A stretch of 64,000 nt of DNA from Dolomedes plantarius (taxonomy: Eukaryota > Arthropoda > Arachnida > Araneae > Dolomedidae): contig OU015497.1 of NCBI GenBank assembly GCA_907164885.2, positions 68,207,214-68,271,213 of the forward strand, read 5' to 3'. Positions 21,032 through 34,894 of the stretch are shown piece by piece. Within the stretch, counting starts at the first letter, position 1. Each line of letters opens with the position of its first letter. The notes under the pieces are model-generated. The model was not told the DNA's origin and searched no databases. It saw only the letters and a program-made list of their open reading frames with translations. The position numbers were made by a program, and so were the translations under genes.

Positions 21032-22515
21032 GCCTAGTTATCAAAAATTAAGGAAAAATCACAAAACAAAGAAATAACACGTTCAAAACTAGACCAATCT
21101 GTTTAAATTTTTGAATATGTTGTTAAGTATAAGGTGCTGAACAATACTACATTATGCAAAATAGTGGCGCTGCAGTCGGAATACGTCATTTGCGAGTATC
21201 ATAAAAGTGCATGTATTAGAGAAAGGAGGTAATTGTCGCTACAAATCTGAGATTAGACATCTGGCATAGTCAAAATGTACCAATGACCTAGAGGCATCAT
21301 TTGACGGAAGAACTGCGATGGCAAGCTATTGGGAGACTAGAGGTTAGACAAAGTCAGACAGAAGTGGCCTGAAGGCTAAATGTGAGTCCGTCTGTGGTTC
21401 ATAAACTTTGGCAACAGTTTCTAACCACAGATTTTTGCATCCAGGAGGTTAAGCAAATGACAGCCATACGCTATGACGAGTGCCGTTGACTGATATTTGT
21501 GATTATGCGCACGAAGGAATAGAAGCGCAACTCTCTGAACTCAGATTCTCTCTCGCTGCAAGCTCGAGAAGGTTCGTATCAACGTCATCCGTGCGTAGAA
21601 GGCTTCAAGAAGGTGGTCTTCTTGTGAGACGACCAGCCATTTGCGTCCGCTCACGTCACGCCATAGTCGGGGACGTTTGCAGTTTGCAGTCAGCATGTCC
21701 ACTGGACGTGTCATAATGGAGGGCTGTTCTCTTTACGGATAATCCCAAGTCTAGCCTCCAAAGCAATAGTAGGCGTATTTTGATTTAGAGAGAACCTGGA
21801 ACTCGTTTCCATCCATCACACATCCGTGAAAGAGATGCCTACAGATCAGGCAGTGTCTGTATTTGTGGTGGTATCTCTTTGGGTGGACGCAAAGACCTCT
21901 ATGTCTTTCCCCTGGAAATGGGAAATCTCACGCCTTTAGAGATGACATCCTTGATACTTATGTGCATCCTTATGCCGGGGCAATAGGTGATGCTTACGCG
22001 ATGATAACGCGAGACCGCACAGGGCTCTCATCGTGGATGCTTATCTTGAGCAGAAAACAATTCAGCGCATGAAGTGGCCAGCTCGATCACCGGACCTGAA
22101 TACTATCGAGCACGTTTGGGATGCTTTAGGACGACGTATAGCTGTTCTCAATCCTCCTCCTAGGACCCTAGCCACGCTTTCAATTGCTTTGCAATAGCAA
22201 TGGCTCTCACTTCCTTCCGAACTCATAGACCGCATAATTGACAGCATCACAAATCGCTGTATGTGATGTATTGCTTCCTTTGGAGATCATGCGCCATATT
22301 AAAGGTAATTTTCCTATACAAAACTAACACATCCCATTTGTTCATTGTATACATATGCTAGTTTCTATAACACCATAATTGTCTGGCGATTTCTTTTTAT
22401 ACTATTTTATGCCAACTTATGTGTTTTATATTGTGTATAAGTTTCATTAAATTCTACGCGTAACTTTTTGAGTAATCGCTATTTTTGTGACTTTTCCTTA
22501 ACTTTTGATAATCAA

Positions 22516-22518
<3 letters not shown>
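21032..22518 (+). mobile_element. Tc1-like element copy B, both ends present
   Basis: The left end GCCTAGTTATCAAAAATTAA follows TA and the right end TTTTGATAATCAATGCA precedes TA. The termini are imperfect inverted copies of the CACTGGTTATCAAAAATTAA terminus. Length is about 1.49 kb. Both ends lie in (AT)n DNA. It shares the 5' leader (GTGGCGCTGCAGTCGGAAT) with copy C. Confidence 0.85.
21283..22275 (+). pseudogene. Tc1-like transposase, copy B, heavily decayed
   Basis: Pieces of the same transposase as copy A are spread over all frames: VPLTDICDYAHEGIEAQLS, SSVRRRLQEGGLLVRRPAIC, REPGTRFHPSHIRERDAY. The FTDESRF block is altered to FTDNPKSS, and the block with the catalytic Glu is shifted. Many stops and indels show it is older or less constrained than copy A. 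Confidence 0.83.

Positions 22519-22581
<63 letters not shown>
22519..22581. repeat. (AT)n microsatellite
   Basis: About 30 AT repeats separating Tc1 copy B from the pogo-like MITE. Confidence 0.92.
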
Positions 22582-22584
<3 letters not shown>

Positions 22585-22894
22585 TCGAACCCCATTATAA
22601 GGAACTACAACGGGCCAAATGTTCTGTTCGCTATATCCGAAGCGTTAAGGAAAATGCTAGAGTTCGCACATTGCATAAATCATTAATTTCAATGTGTATT
22701 CAATAATTATGCATTAAAAATGATAAAATCTATTAAAAATAATCATTAATGAATTTAATCGAATAAAATTGATTACATTAAACTGACAGAATACTAATTA
22801 AATTAAGTACAAGAGGAAAACGGCGGGACCCAAAATTTTGTTCGTTATATCCATGAGTTAGTTATATACCGGGTTCGTTATAATGGGGTCCGAC

Positions 22895-22896
<2 letters not shown>
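22582..22896. mobile_element. Pogo/Tigger-like MITE
   Basis: The left end CAGTCGAACCCCATTATAAG follows TA, and the right end reads TTATAATGGGGTCCGACTG, its inverted copy. The interior (TTCGCTATATCCGAAG, TTCGTTATATCC) is non-coding. Length is 315 bp. The CAGTNGAACC terminus with TA targets is typical of pogo/Tigger MITEs. Confidence 0.72.
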
Positions 22897-22984
<88 letters not shown>

Positions 22985-22985
22985 T
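22897..22985. repeat. (AT)n(GT)n compound microsatellite
   Basis: About 45 bp of AT repeats followed by about 40 bp of TG repeats and a short TTTG run. Confidence 0.9.
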
Positions 22986-23934
22986 TTGTTTGTTTTGAGC
23001 GGATTTAAAATTAAACGTTGTTAGCAGTGTTTCCATCGATTCATAGGTATACAAGAAAAATTCACCTGGTATTCTTGGAAGATTATTTTCTATTCGAATA
23101 TGTGTTTAAAAATAAACGTTTCAGTTCTACTTAAGGATATTTGTGCGTATGTATCTTGCACACCAGATCAAAAATCGGAACTCACTAGGCTAAAGTTAAT
23201 TAAATTTTTCTCCCCTTTACTTCATTTTAAACGTGGATTAAACAAAATCTTTAAGTACCTTTTAAACTGAGAATTCTTGACAAAGCTAAATTTGGATTTA
23301 ATCCTGAGTTTGGAAAAATAGTATATATTTTCAGGCATTTTAAATCTTTAAAGCAGTTTATGATTATAAAAAAATATAACTTTGCATGTCATCCATTTTC
23401 ATCTAGTCATGTTGATTTTAATAAAATATTTCATTAAATGTAATAAATCATTTTGAATTACTCTATGCATAAACTATATCGTTTTCATTTTTTATTTTTT
23501 TTATAAATTGCGAATTTAATGATGCACAAAAGTAAGCTGTTTTCATTGGTGATAAAGTTTTCTTCTTTTAATGGTAAAAAGACAATTTTTTTATGAATAT
23601 AGTTGCTAATAAAGTTCTTATCACTTTTTATAACATTTTAAGATACACCTCATTTCATGGTAGTAAATGTATTGATAATTCAATGAACGAAATTTTTTAT
23701 ACAAAGCCTTTAAAACCTCTCATTTCATTATAAACAAAATGTGTTTAAATCTTTTTTCTAATATTTAGGAATGCTATACTTAAACATAATAAGTAACATA
23801 ATAAGTAACATTAATTATGGAATTTTATAAGCATGCTGTTATGTATTCCTGAAATATTTAAAGTCAACGTCTTTCAGGCCTAATTACCTATTTCAGGTAA
23901 TTAAAGATTAACTGTGTTTTCATTTTATTAAGTA
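22986..23934. other. AT-rich stretch without recognised gene
   Basis: No coding or structural signal beyond a short direct duplication ACATAATAAGTA (23785-23808). Confidence 0.4.
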
Positions 23935-25280
23935 AGTATGTTGTTAAGCAAAAGGTGCTGAACAATACTACATTATTCAAAATAGTGGCGCTGCAGTCGG
24001 AATATGTCATTTGTGACGAGCCTAAACGTGCATGTCTCAGAGCAAGGCGGTAATTGTCGCTGCGAGGCTGATATTATACATCTGCGATTATATCTGATAT
24101 TATAGAACTGCGATGGTGAGCTATTGGGGACTAGGGGCCGGACAAAGTCAAACAGGAGTGGCCAGATGTCTAAATGTGAGTCTGTCTGGGGTTCATCGAC
24201 ATTGGTAAAAAATTCTAATCACGGATTTGGCATCCAGGAGGTTCAGAAAAGGACGGTCATACGCTACGACGAGTGCCGATGACTGATATTTGTCATTATG
24301 CGAACGAAGAAATAAAACCGCAACTCCGTCTGCAACCTTCGTCTGTAGATCCTCCCTCGCTGCAAAATCTGCAAGGTTGGTATCAACGTTAACCGTGCGT
24401 AGAAGGCTTCACAGAAGGTGGTCTTTTTTCGGGGTGACCGGCTATTTGCGTGCCGCTCACGTCACACCATATGAGGGAACGTTTGCAGTGGTCAAGTCAA
24501 CATGTCCACTGGACGCGTGATCAATGGAGGGCTGTTCTCTTTATGGATGAGACCAGGTTTAGCCTCCAAAGAGAAAATAGGCGTATTTTCAATTGGAGAG
24601 AACCTGGAACTCATTTTCATGCATCACGGATCCGTGAAAGAGATACATACGGATCAGGACCTCCATCTCTTTCCCCGTAGAAATGGGAAAGCTCACACCT
24701 ATAGAGATGACATTCTTGATGCTTATGTGCGCCCTTATGCCGGGGCGATAGGTGATGCTTACGCGATGATAACGCAAGACCGCACAGGGCTATCATCGTG
24801 GATGCTTTTCTTGAGCTGGAAACAATTCAGCGCATGGAGTGGCCAGCTCGATCACCGGACCTGAATCCTATCGAGCACGTTTGGGATGCTTTAGGACGAC
24901 GTATAGCTGCTCTCAATCCTCCTTCTAGAACCCTAGCCACGCTTTCAACTGCTTTGCAAGAGCAATGGCCCTCACTTCCTACCGTACTCATAGACCTCAT
25001 AATTTACAGCATCACACATCGCTGTATGTGCTGTATTGCTTCTCGGGAGTATCATACGCCATATTAAAGGTACTTTTCGTAAGCCAAACTGACACATCCG
25101 ATTAGTTCATTGTTTGCTTATGCTACTTTTTATAACACCATAATGGTCTGGCGATTTCTTTATATAATATTTAATACATACGTATGTGTTGTATAATGTG
25201 TATAAGTTTCATTAAATTCTACGCTTAACTTTTTGAGTAATTGCTATTCTTGACTTTTCCTTAATTTTTGATAACCAGTG
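23935..25280 (+). mobile_element. Tc1-like element copy C, left end lost
   Basis: The similarity to copy B begins at TATGTTGTTAAGCAAAAGG (23938), about 80 bp inside the copy-B left end, so the left terminus is missing. The right end TTTTTGATAACCAGTG (ending 25280) is followed by TA. Same orientation as copy B, 2.7 kb away. Confidence 0.83.
24095..25067 (+). pseudogene. Tc1-like transposase, copy C
   Basis: Recognisable blocks are QHVHWTRDQWRAVLFMDETR (first Asp, ordinary FTDESRF changed to FMDETRF), [40 protein letters not shown], then [20 protein letters not shown] with the catalytic Glu, and the end in TPY-stop at 25067. The second Asp block is disrupted by a shift (DAYAMITQDRTG). The N-terminal DNA-binding part is degraded. 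Confidence 0.85.
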
Positions 25281-26822
25281 TATATGGCCTAAATTCTCAG
25301 CAAGTTAAAATTCCCATATTATGACAACATTACGAAGGATTAAATCGTCGTTTTGAAAGATTTTTTTTTATTATTTCTAATGCAAAAACCTGAACACAAA
25401 GTCATTAGGTGTACAGCAGAAAGTGAAAACTACAAATTTCAAAGGAGCACAAAATGGAAAATACTTTATGGCGTCTTAATGTTATTGAGAATATTATTGC
25501 CTTTTAAAATTAGTTAATGCCCCTTATTTACACTCACTCCTTCAAATTAGTGGTGACGTCACCTGATAAATCTGACGTCACGACCTTTAAATGGGACTAT
25601 TCTACTCGGCCCTCAGCGAATATCTATTTGGTGATGGAGATTATTCAGGTCATTAAATTTTCATCAAAACTTTCGCTAAACAACGTAATTTGTAACTTTT
25701 TATGCATGAAAAAAATTTTTTTAAAATTATTTATTAAAGATATTAATGATGAATGGAATTTTGCCTAATTTAAAGGAGCCAATGCTGAGAAAAGAACTTA
25801 ATTTTTGAGAAAAAAAAAATAATATTTTTTCTACAACATTGAAGACACTTAGAAATCACAAATGAGATTTTTCTGGAAAAACAAGAACTATTATTGAAAA
25901 AATTCTTCAAAAATCCTAGAATTTTTCAAAATGTTCCAAGCGCAATATTTTTTTCAGATTTCTTCCCAATTTCTCCGGATTGTCAATTCAACTTTTTGCC
26001 TTAAAATTCTGCATCATTCTTTGAAACAACATTTTATTTTCAAATTTATAGGCAAGAAAAAAAATTATGTCTTTGGATTCACAGAAAAAATGCACAGTTA
26101 TGTTTAAGTGTATTCGGTAAATGTCTATAAAAAGAAAATTAAGGTTTCTTTAATGATTTGGAATGTACATGATGCATATTTTGAAAAATGTTAGCATTTT
26201 TGAAGAAATTTTAAAGAGAGGCATTTATCTTCTAAAAAATCCTTATTTTGAATTTTAAGTGTTTTCAATGTCGTAAAAAGGAATACAAATTATTGACATT
26301 TTGTATATAGAGTTAAACATTTTAAAATAGGTTCAATGTCCTGTGTCTCCTTAACTTAAGTTTTATAGCCTGTATAATAATAATAATAATAATAATATAA
26401 AAAAAGGATTTGTTTTAATTTGAAACACATTGAATCAAAAGACTGATATTTCTTTCAATCAAAATGTTAACTTAAAGCAAAGACATATCCTAAATTTTAA
26501 AAAAAATCAGAAAATTATCAGAAAATTAAAAAAAAATTCTCATTAGCCATAATTTAGATTAAAAAAAGAAAAGTAAGAAAATTCGAAAATGATGAGTATT
26601 TTCTTGTAGAAAATTCATTCGTAAAATAAGGGGAAATATTACAGAAATCAGAAAATGAGGACGATAAAATTAAAGTTTTTGTTATTAGAAATTTAAATTA
26701 TGCTAGTGAAAATATTTATCAAAAATAAAATTTTATTTTCTTGGCAACGTAAACAAATGAAACTTTTAGAATTCATCCAAAAGGTATTTTTCTTGTATTT
26801 TTATGGTTATTATACAATTATA
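25281..26822. other. Non-coding, with a diverged repeat shared with 4.0-4.2 kb
   Basis: No gene is recognised. About 26130-26260 aligns by eye with 4045-4180 (AAATTAAGGTTT, TTGGAATG, ATTTTTGAAGAAATTT, TCTTCAAAAAA/TCTTCTAAAAAA), so both are diverged copies of one repeat. An (AAT)n tract is at 26372-26396. Confidence 0.5.
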
Positions 26823-27119
26823 CACCCATAACTCCGTTTACGGCTTAGATACGTTCCGGAAAAGTTGGACGTAAATCGAAAAGCCGTATAGCGAATCAAA
26901 TATTTTATTACAAACCCATGCAAATGTAATCGAATATGTACCTATTTGTTATAAATAAATATAGTTTTTAGTTCATAAAGCATTTTATTCTTTTTATTTC
27001 CTATTAAAATGCTAACATAAAAATAAAAGTACAAAACAATGTAATAATAAATAGAAATTTAAAAAATAAACATATAAACAGCAAACAAATGGTATTATAT
27101 GCACATATGTATATATATA

Positions 27120-28497
27120 CACTCATGGACAAAAAAATTAGCGCACCAAGAAATAATTGCGGGATCGTAACGAAACTTGCAATGAAGGTACATGTCGGGG
27201 AGATATGCAAATAATTAGAAATGCAGCGTGATTGCGCATTACGTATAGCCGGTAGAGGGCGTTAAACATCATACTCTGTGGAGTGTAAAACAGGTAACCA
27301 AAGCTTGTTTGAGTGTGCTGAATCATTTACAAAGGAAGAGCTGAGATAGACATGCCATTACGCCGTGTTCGAAGACAATATAAGCAGTTTTCGCAGTTTG
27401 AGAGGGGGAGAGTCGTCGGGATGATGGAAGCTGGGTGGTCAGCTAGGCGAGTAGCTCGTCAATTAGGCCGCTCTGATAGTCTTGTGAGGAGGTGTTGAGA
27501 CCAGTGGACCCGAGAGATGTCATGTACACGAAGACCAGGCTCAGGACGCCCTCGACAGACCAGTCGTCGAGAAGACCGCCACATCGTAAGAAATGCACGC
27601 GTACAGCCAACTGCTTCATCGGCCACCATCCAGGCACAGGTAGCACCTTCACTAGGGGCCTCTGTGTCTTCTCGAACCATACGAAGGCGCCTGGCTGAAG
27701 GACAGTTGGTATCGCGGCGCCCATTACGTGTGCTGCCCTTGACGCTCACCCATCGACGCCTCCGTTTGGAGTTTTGCCGCAGACGAGGAAACTGGACTGC
27801 AGCGGAATGGAACCAGGTCGTCTTTAGCGATGAATCCAGATTCAATCTCGGCAGTGATGACAATCGTGTTCGTGTGTGGAGAGCCCGTGGTGAACGCTTC
27901 AATCCTACCTTTACTGTACAGCGACACATCGCTCGACAATACACGGTCACCCCTAGTATTGTTCCGTGGCACCATGGCAGCCCAGCGGTATGTTCATGAA
28001 ATCCTGCAACCACATGTGTTGCCACTCATGCAACGGCTCCCAGGAGCCATTTTTCAACAAGACAATGCTCGGCCTCATACGGCAAGGGTGTCAGAAGACT
28101 GTCTCCGCACTGTTACTACCCTTCCTTGGCCTGCCCGATCCCCAGATTTGTCTTCAATCGAGCATATCTGGGATCATTTGGGACGACGAGTTGGGCACCC
28201 CACGAGTTTGAACGAACTAGAGGCAAGGTTACAGCAAATATGGAACGAAATGTCTCAAGACATCATACAGAACTTGTATGACTCAATGCCCGATCGTATC
28301 GCATCGTGCATTCGCGCTAGAGGGGGTCCAACGGAGTATTAACTCCTCCGTTCTTTTGCCCTTTTCTCTGAAATAAATTATCCTTTTTCTTTGATTTTCT
28401 TATCATTTACTTATATCAAAGTAGTGATTACGTATGTAAAATTTCGTTTCATTTTGACGACTCCTTCTTGGTGCGCTAATTTTTTTGTCCATGAGTG
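27120..28497 (+). mobile_element. Complete Tc1-like element (1378 bp)
   Basis: The ends CACTCATGGACAAAAAAATT and AATTTTTTTGTCCATGAGTG are exact inverted copies over at least 20 bp (the following GCGCACCAAG also matches), flanked by TA on both sides. It contains a nearly readable transposase. The preserved termini suggest a recent insertion. The family is different from copies A-C. Confidence 0.92.
27352..28342 (+). pseudogene. Tc1-like transposase (DD34E), lightly damaged
   Basis: Starts MPLRRVRRQYKQFSQFERGR (DNA-binding region), with WSARRVARQLGRSDSLVRRC followed by an in-frame TGA (27496) where Trp is usual. The catalytic first Asp is in VVFSDESRF. A deletion with frameshift near 27940 removes the PGVMVWGAI-type block. 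The other frame then reads RGTMAAQRYVHEILQPHVLP, FQQDNARPHTARV (second Asp), SPDLSSIEHIWDHLGRR (Glu) and the stop at 28342. Two lesions are enough to inactivate it. Confidence 0.92.
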
Positions 28498-28715
28498 TAT
28501 AATAAAAACATAAAATAAAATTTTTAAAACTGTTTTAATGTGATGACCAACATCAATAATAACTAAGCTGCAATATGCTGCCATCATCACTTTCCACTGT
28601 TGTGGTCGTATAACGAAACATTGTGGGACGTAAATCGAAAAAGTGTCATAATTAAAAAAGGCAGTTATAGTGAAATGCCGTATAAAGAGCGGCCGTATAG
28701 CGAGGTATTGGTGTA

Positions 28716-29407
28716 TTAGTACCGGATTACAACGGAAGTTCGCGACGATTGAAAGCTTCAAAATTTAGGAGGCTTTTAAATAGATCCTGAAATTTAGGGA
28801 ATTTTAATTGTATTACTATATTTTATAAATTGCGTAATATTAGTCAAAAGTGAATGCTTATGCAACGTTAAATGCTTATGCAACGTTAGAAAAAACTCAA
28901 AGGCTGTCTATTTTTTCTACCTGTTCCACTTTGCTGCAAACCCTAGATGTACTCGCTCTCTAACAAGGAGCAAGGACAGCCAGAAACTGTACTTCATATT
29001 GAAATTTCCTGAATAAAATTTGATTAAAAAATATTTCATTGCCGGTGAAGTTAGCATAAATTTTATATCCCTGGTACCTGCATTAGATTTTAAGTCTACT
29101 TTGAACTTTTGACTTTTAAATACAAAATGCGTACATTTTCTTCCTACACAATCGCATTAATTTTTGAATGTAGATAAGTTGGGTATAAAAAAAATATTAC
29201 GGAAGGAGTACATTTTATTGCATAGACCATTAAAATATTAGTAGTTTAAATTTTTATATGCAGCATAGATGAATTATGATAAAACACATTTCATATGGAA
29301 GAAAAATTGCATGTAATTCTTTTTCATGTGAAAAATTTAAACAGGGAAAATAATTACGACAATAAACTAATAAAACCAATTTCATACTAATGTTTCTCTC
29401 TCTATCC

Positions 29408-29453
<46 letters not shown>

Positions 29454-30396
29454 CGAGGGATTTACACATAATTAAATATGTAACAAAATTCACTAATTTA
29501 TTACATATTTAATTTAATACTCATTAAATTAAATGTGCAAAGCTTGTCAGCAGAGATAGGAGTTAAAACATGCCAGTGACTTCAAATGGGGAAAATTTTA
29601 ATTAAAATATTATGTTTGAATAAATTTTAAATTAAAGTGTATTGCATTTGAATATTCAGTTATAAAATACCAAACGAGGTGGATAAATTTAAGTATTTAT
29701 TACGTTTTATATAATTCGAAATAGGTGAAAACTAAAAACTGATGTTAGAATTTTAAAAAAAAGAATTTGCCCTTCAAGATACTTTTTTTCAAATTTTAAA
29801 GGTAATTTGGGTTCTGCAAGAAAAATAATACTGGAGAAAGTTTTTAAAAGCTGTTCAGAACCAAATGTATGCGAAATGGTCCTATCGAAAGCATAGTAAT
29901 GTGTAATAAGTTAATCCCTTTCGAACTTTTGATTACCCAGTTTAACATGGGTTATTCTGTTACTGTTTTTAGCATAATTTATGTTTTCTCCTGAAACAGA
30001 AACTCAGACGCCTGGTATAACGTTTTGTTTTGATTGTCATGCATTGTATCGTCTAGTCCATTGTCAATACGCAAGAATGTGTCAAATGGACACATTGTTT
30101 TAAATAGGGGCAATATTCATTATTTAACAAAACAACAGATTACAGCTATACATTTGTGATCTCCCTGAGAATACTGGTCGATCATCAATGCCACTGAAAT
30201 TGGATGATGATGGTTGCGGTTATATACTGTGCATTGTATCTAATTTACAGCAACTTGGTCCTCGTGGAAAACCCTGTGAGATCTAACTACTATATCAGTT
30301 ATATGGATTTTAGGACTACCAAAAAATAATTTTATATGAACTTTTTCAATATCCATTACTTCCTCTTTCAAAGGAAAGTCACGTAATTAACGCTAA
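28716..30396. other. AT-rich stretch without recognised gene
   Basis: Only a direct duplication ATGCTTATGCAACGTTA (about 28853-28888) and an (AT)n tract at 29411-29450 stand out. No coding signal. Confidence 0.45.
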
Positions 30397-31084
30397 TCTA
30401 TATAGATAAAACAGTTCCGTAACTGACTCATTCATTCTTTCACTGACTGACTGACATACAACGCACAGACCAAACCGCTGGACCTAAAGGGCTGAAATTT
30501 TGCATGGCGATTCTTCTAATAGTGTAGGGGTGCACTAAGAAAGATTTTTCAAAAATTCTTCAAATTTTTTAAAATTAAATTTTAAGCTGTTTTTTAAACT
30601 TTTTTTACTTTTACATTTTAAATAATACATTGAGGGTTATAAAATTTATACCACGAGAAAGAACATAAAAATTCCTTCAAAATGAAAATTTTTTCGAATT
30701 TTTACCTCCATTTCTTGATTTTTGGTGAATTTTTAAAGATTAATTTTTAAAATTTATTTTATTAAATGCCGACCACGTGACTTCTTTTTCTGGTACTTTA
30801 AATAAATTTATCGTCACGTGCATAACAACTAAATAGACAAAAAGTTATTTTTTTTCTTGCTAATGCGGCAGACGATTGGACATTATTTTGTCTATAAAAA
30901 TATCCCTTACGATTTTTTTATAAATATATATTTTTTTCCTACGTCAATTGTATATATTGATCGTCGTATTTATTATAAATATATATATATATATGTATAT
31001 ATATATATTTTGGCATTAATTGCATATATTGACCGTTGTATTTAATTTGAATGTTCTCCGTATCGAAGTGCGGGTTTTAAGCTA

Positions 31085-31085
<1 letters not shown>
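30397..31085 (+). mobile_element. Helitron-like non-autonomous element, copy 1
   Basis: Starts with TCTATATAGATAAAACAGTT and ends with AAGTGCGGGTTTTAAGCTAG, inserted between A and T with no target duplication. This is the TC...CTRR pattern of Helitrons. A second copy in inverse orientation (39763-40482) shares the ends and most of the interior (CCGTAACTGACTCA, AACGCACAG, CCGCTGGACCTAAAGGGCTG, CACGTGC). The terminal hairpin expected before CTAG is weak here. Non-coding. Confidence 0.6.
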
Positions 31086-31145
<60 letters not shown>

Positions 31146-31163
31146 TGTGTGTGTGTGTGTGTA
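31086..31163. repeat. (AT)n(GT)n microsatellite
   Basis: AT repeats with a short TG tail, immediately after the Helitron-like 3' end. Confidence 0.9.
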
Positions 31164-32921
<1,758 letters not shown>

Positions 32922-33095
32922 TGTTAGATAAAAAAAGCTTCTCCATTCTCCACAAAAATTATATTCCTTCAAAATATGTACAATGAAGCAGATGCTGTAT
33001 TTAATAAATTCTGCATAGGGGCATTATTGGCATTTTGACTTTATGTAACATTTTGTCCTAAGCTAGAACATGTCGAATAAATACTTATTTTTCAG

Positions 33096-33379
33096 ACAAT
33101 ACTTTTAGAAAATCTCAAGGAGTGAAGTCTCTGCCCATTTATTCAGAGAAAAATGTGAAGCTCTTTTTTGAAATATTTGATCGATTACTTAAGCCTCACG
33201 GACTCAGTCTTAAAGAACAAAGGAAAGATTTATGGCTCAAGAGTATTTACACTTATCTTTGGAGATTAATTGGAACCCTCTTTTCAAAATTGAGATTTCC
33301 ATGCGGAGAGTCGAAGGAGTATAATGCTCTTAAAATTAAAAATAATATATTACTTTATAAATGTCATTGTGAATTTTGA
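33096..33379 (+). CDS. Possible exon of an unrecognised gene
   Basis: An open frame of about 94 codons is preceded by TACTTATTTTTCAG at 33082-33095, a good splice-acceptor sequence, and reads in frame from the acceptor to a stop at 33379. The protein is of normal composition (FFEIFDRLLKPHGLSLKEQR, WLKSIYTYLWRLIGTLFSKL), unlike the low-complexity frames nearby. I do not recognise a family. It could be a terminal exon, a domesticated fragment or a transposon remnant. Confidence 0.28.
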
Positions 33380-34894
33380 ACAAAACAATATAAAGCCCTG
33401 GAAAGCACCAAAGCCACGTCAATGGTGTCGGATTTAAAGAAAATTTTCAACATAAATTTGGTTACTGCGAGGAATGCGCAGGAGTAATAGCTGTTATTTA
33501 TTTTCATTCAATGTCAGTTTTAAACAAGGGATTTTCCTCAATTTTATCGAAATGGAATTATACTTTCAGAGAAACTACGAGTAGGATATTTAGATAGGGA
33601 TTAAATTCGATTGAAGGAATATAAATGTTTACTTTATGTTACTGGCTTTATTATGATAGATGTGTGTAAAAATACAGCTCGCTTTCTCTAGATAATTATA
33701 AGCGAAAAAAAAGTATTCCATTATGAAACATACTGCATTCACCATACTCGCAAAACTTTAGTTTCCTACAAAGTTGTCAGAAAATGATATAAGAGAAATA
33801 AGGAAATATACCCAGAATTCTATTATTAAACGTTACATTACATGTACTTTACTCAGACAACTAGAGTTTCTAAAATGAATCCCAGAAAATGATATCATTA
33901 CAACACAGACAGGGGAAAACCCTAATATTCAATTATTAAACCTAATATTGCAAGCACATTATTCATAATACTTAAGTTTCTTACATAGCTCTAAGAAAAG
34001 GATATCAGTATAACAAAAGCAGGGAACATGGCAAAAACAGGGAAAATATTATGTAACAGGGGTATATAAACAGTGAAAATAATGCATATTTTGTTTAATC
34101 ATACGGCATAAATTTATTTTAGTGGGAATCGAAAAATATTCAACATTGTCCGTAACTGATAACGAATTAGTGCAACAAAACGCAATCAAAGGATCGAATA
34201 AATGACTTTTTTTACAGTAAATACATAACGCCTTTTATTAACTGTTGTTTACCAAACCGATCAATTTTCCCAATTTTCAAAAAAAAAAAATTCCAAACAG
34301 ATAAATTGTTATCTGGGACACATTTTTTTATCAAAATAGAACCAATTCAATGTTTATAGAAATGAAATATCATTGCGTATAATTACAGCTTCTATCAAAG
34401 CTATCTAATTTTACAATGTAAAGACCTAAACAATATTTAGCTATAAATGTCAATCAAATAAATAAAATTTGACAAATATTGTATGCCCAAAATTAAGAAT
34501 GAATGATATGTAATTTCAATAGAAAAAAATATTTAAATTCGAAAACGATGATCAATATTTTTCATGACCTTTTGAAATAAAAATTATAAAAGTTTTAAAA
34601 ATTTTATAGAAGACCACTATCAGTGTTTTTGTTTATTTAGAAAATATTTAACTAATACATCTACGTCGATTTTTTAAATGCAATTAGTTTAATAGTTTAA
34701 TTAGCAATGGAAAATATACATTTAACACACTTTGCTGATATCTAAGAATGCACGATAATTGTGGTCTTAATCATTACTTTATTAAAATTTATTTTCCTAC
34801 ATTTTTAGATATTTTGCTTGAAGAAGGAAGTGATTAAGGCTGTCTTCTATTAAATTTATTAGCTGTATTTACTATCAAGGGCAGTGTATAAAAA
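33380..34894. other. AT-rich stretch without recognised gene
   Basis: No coding signal. Two stretches near 33850-33905 and 33960-34015 share TTTCT-A-A--G-T-TC-A-AAA-GATATCA-TA-AACA spacing and may be old duplicates. Confidence 0.35.

Larger units (their letters stand above)
26823..28713. mobile_element. Pogo-like MITE interrupted by a Tc1 element
   Basis: CACCCATAACTCCGTTTACG (26823) after TA and its inverted partner CGTATAGCGAGGTATTGGTG (ending 28713) before TA form the ends. Internal GGACGTAAATCGAAAA occurs near both ends. Without the Tc1 at 27120-28497 the element would be about 0.5 kb. The Tc1 arrived later. Confidence 0.68.

Noticed and set aside
27459..28025. Minus-strand 188-codon frame
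   Set aside because: It is antisense to a Tc1 transposase with clear catalytic motifs, so it is a shadow frame.
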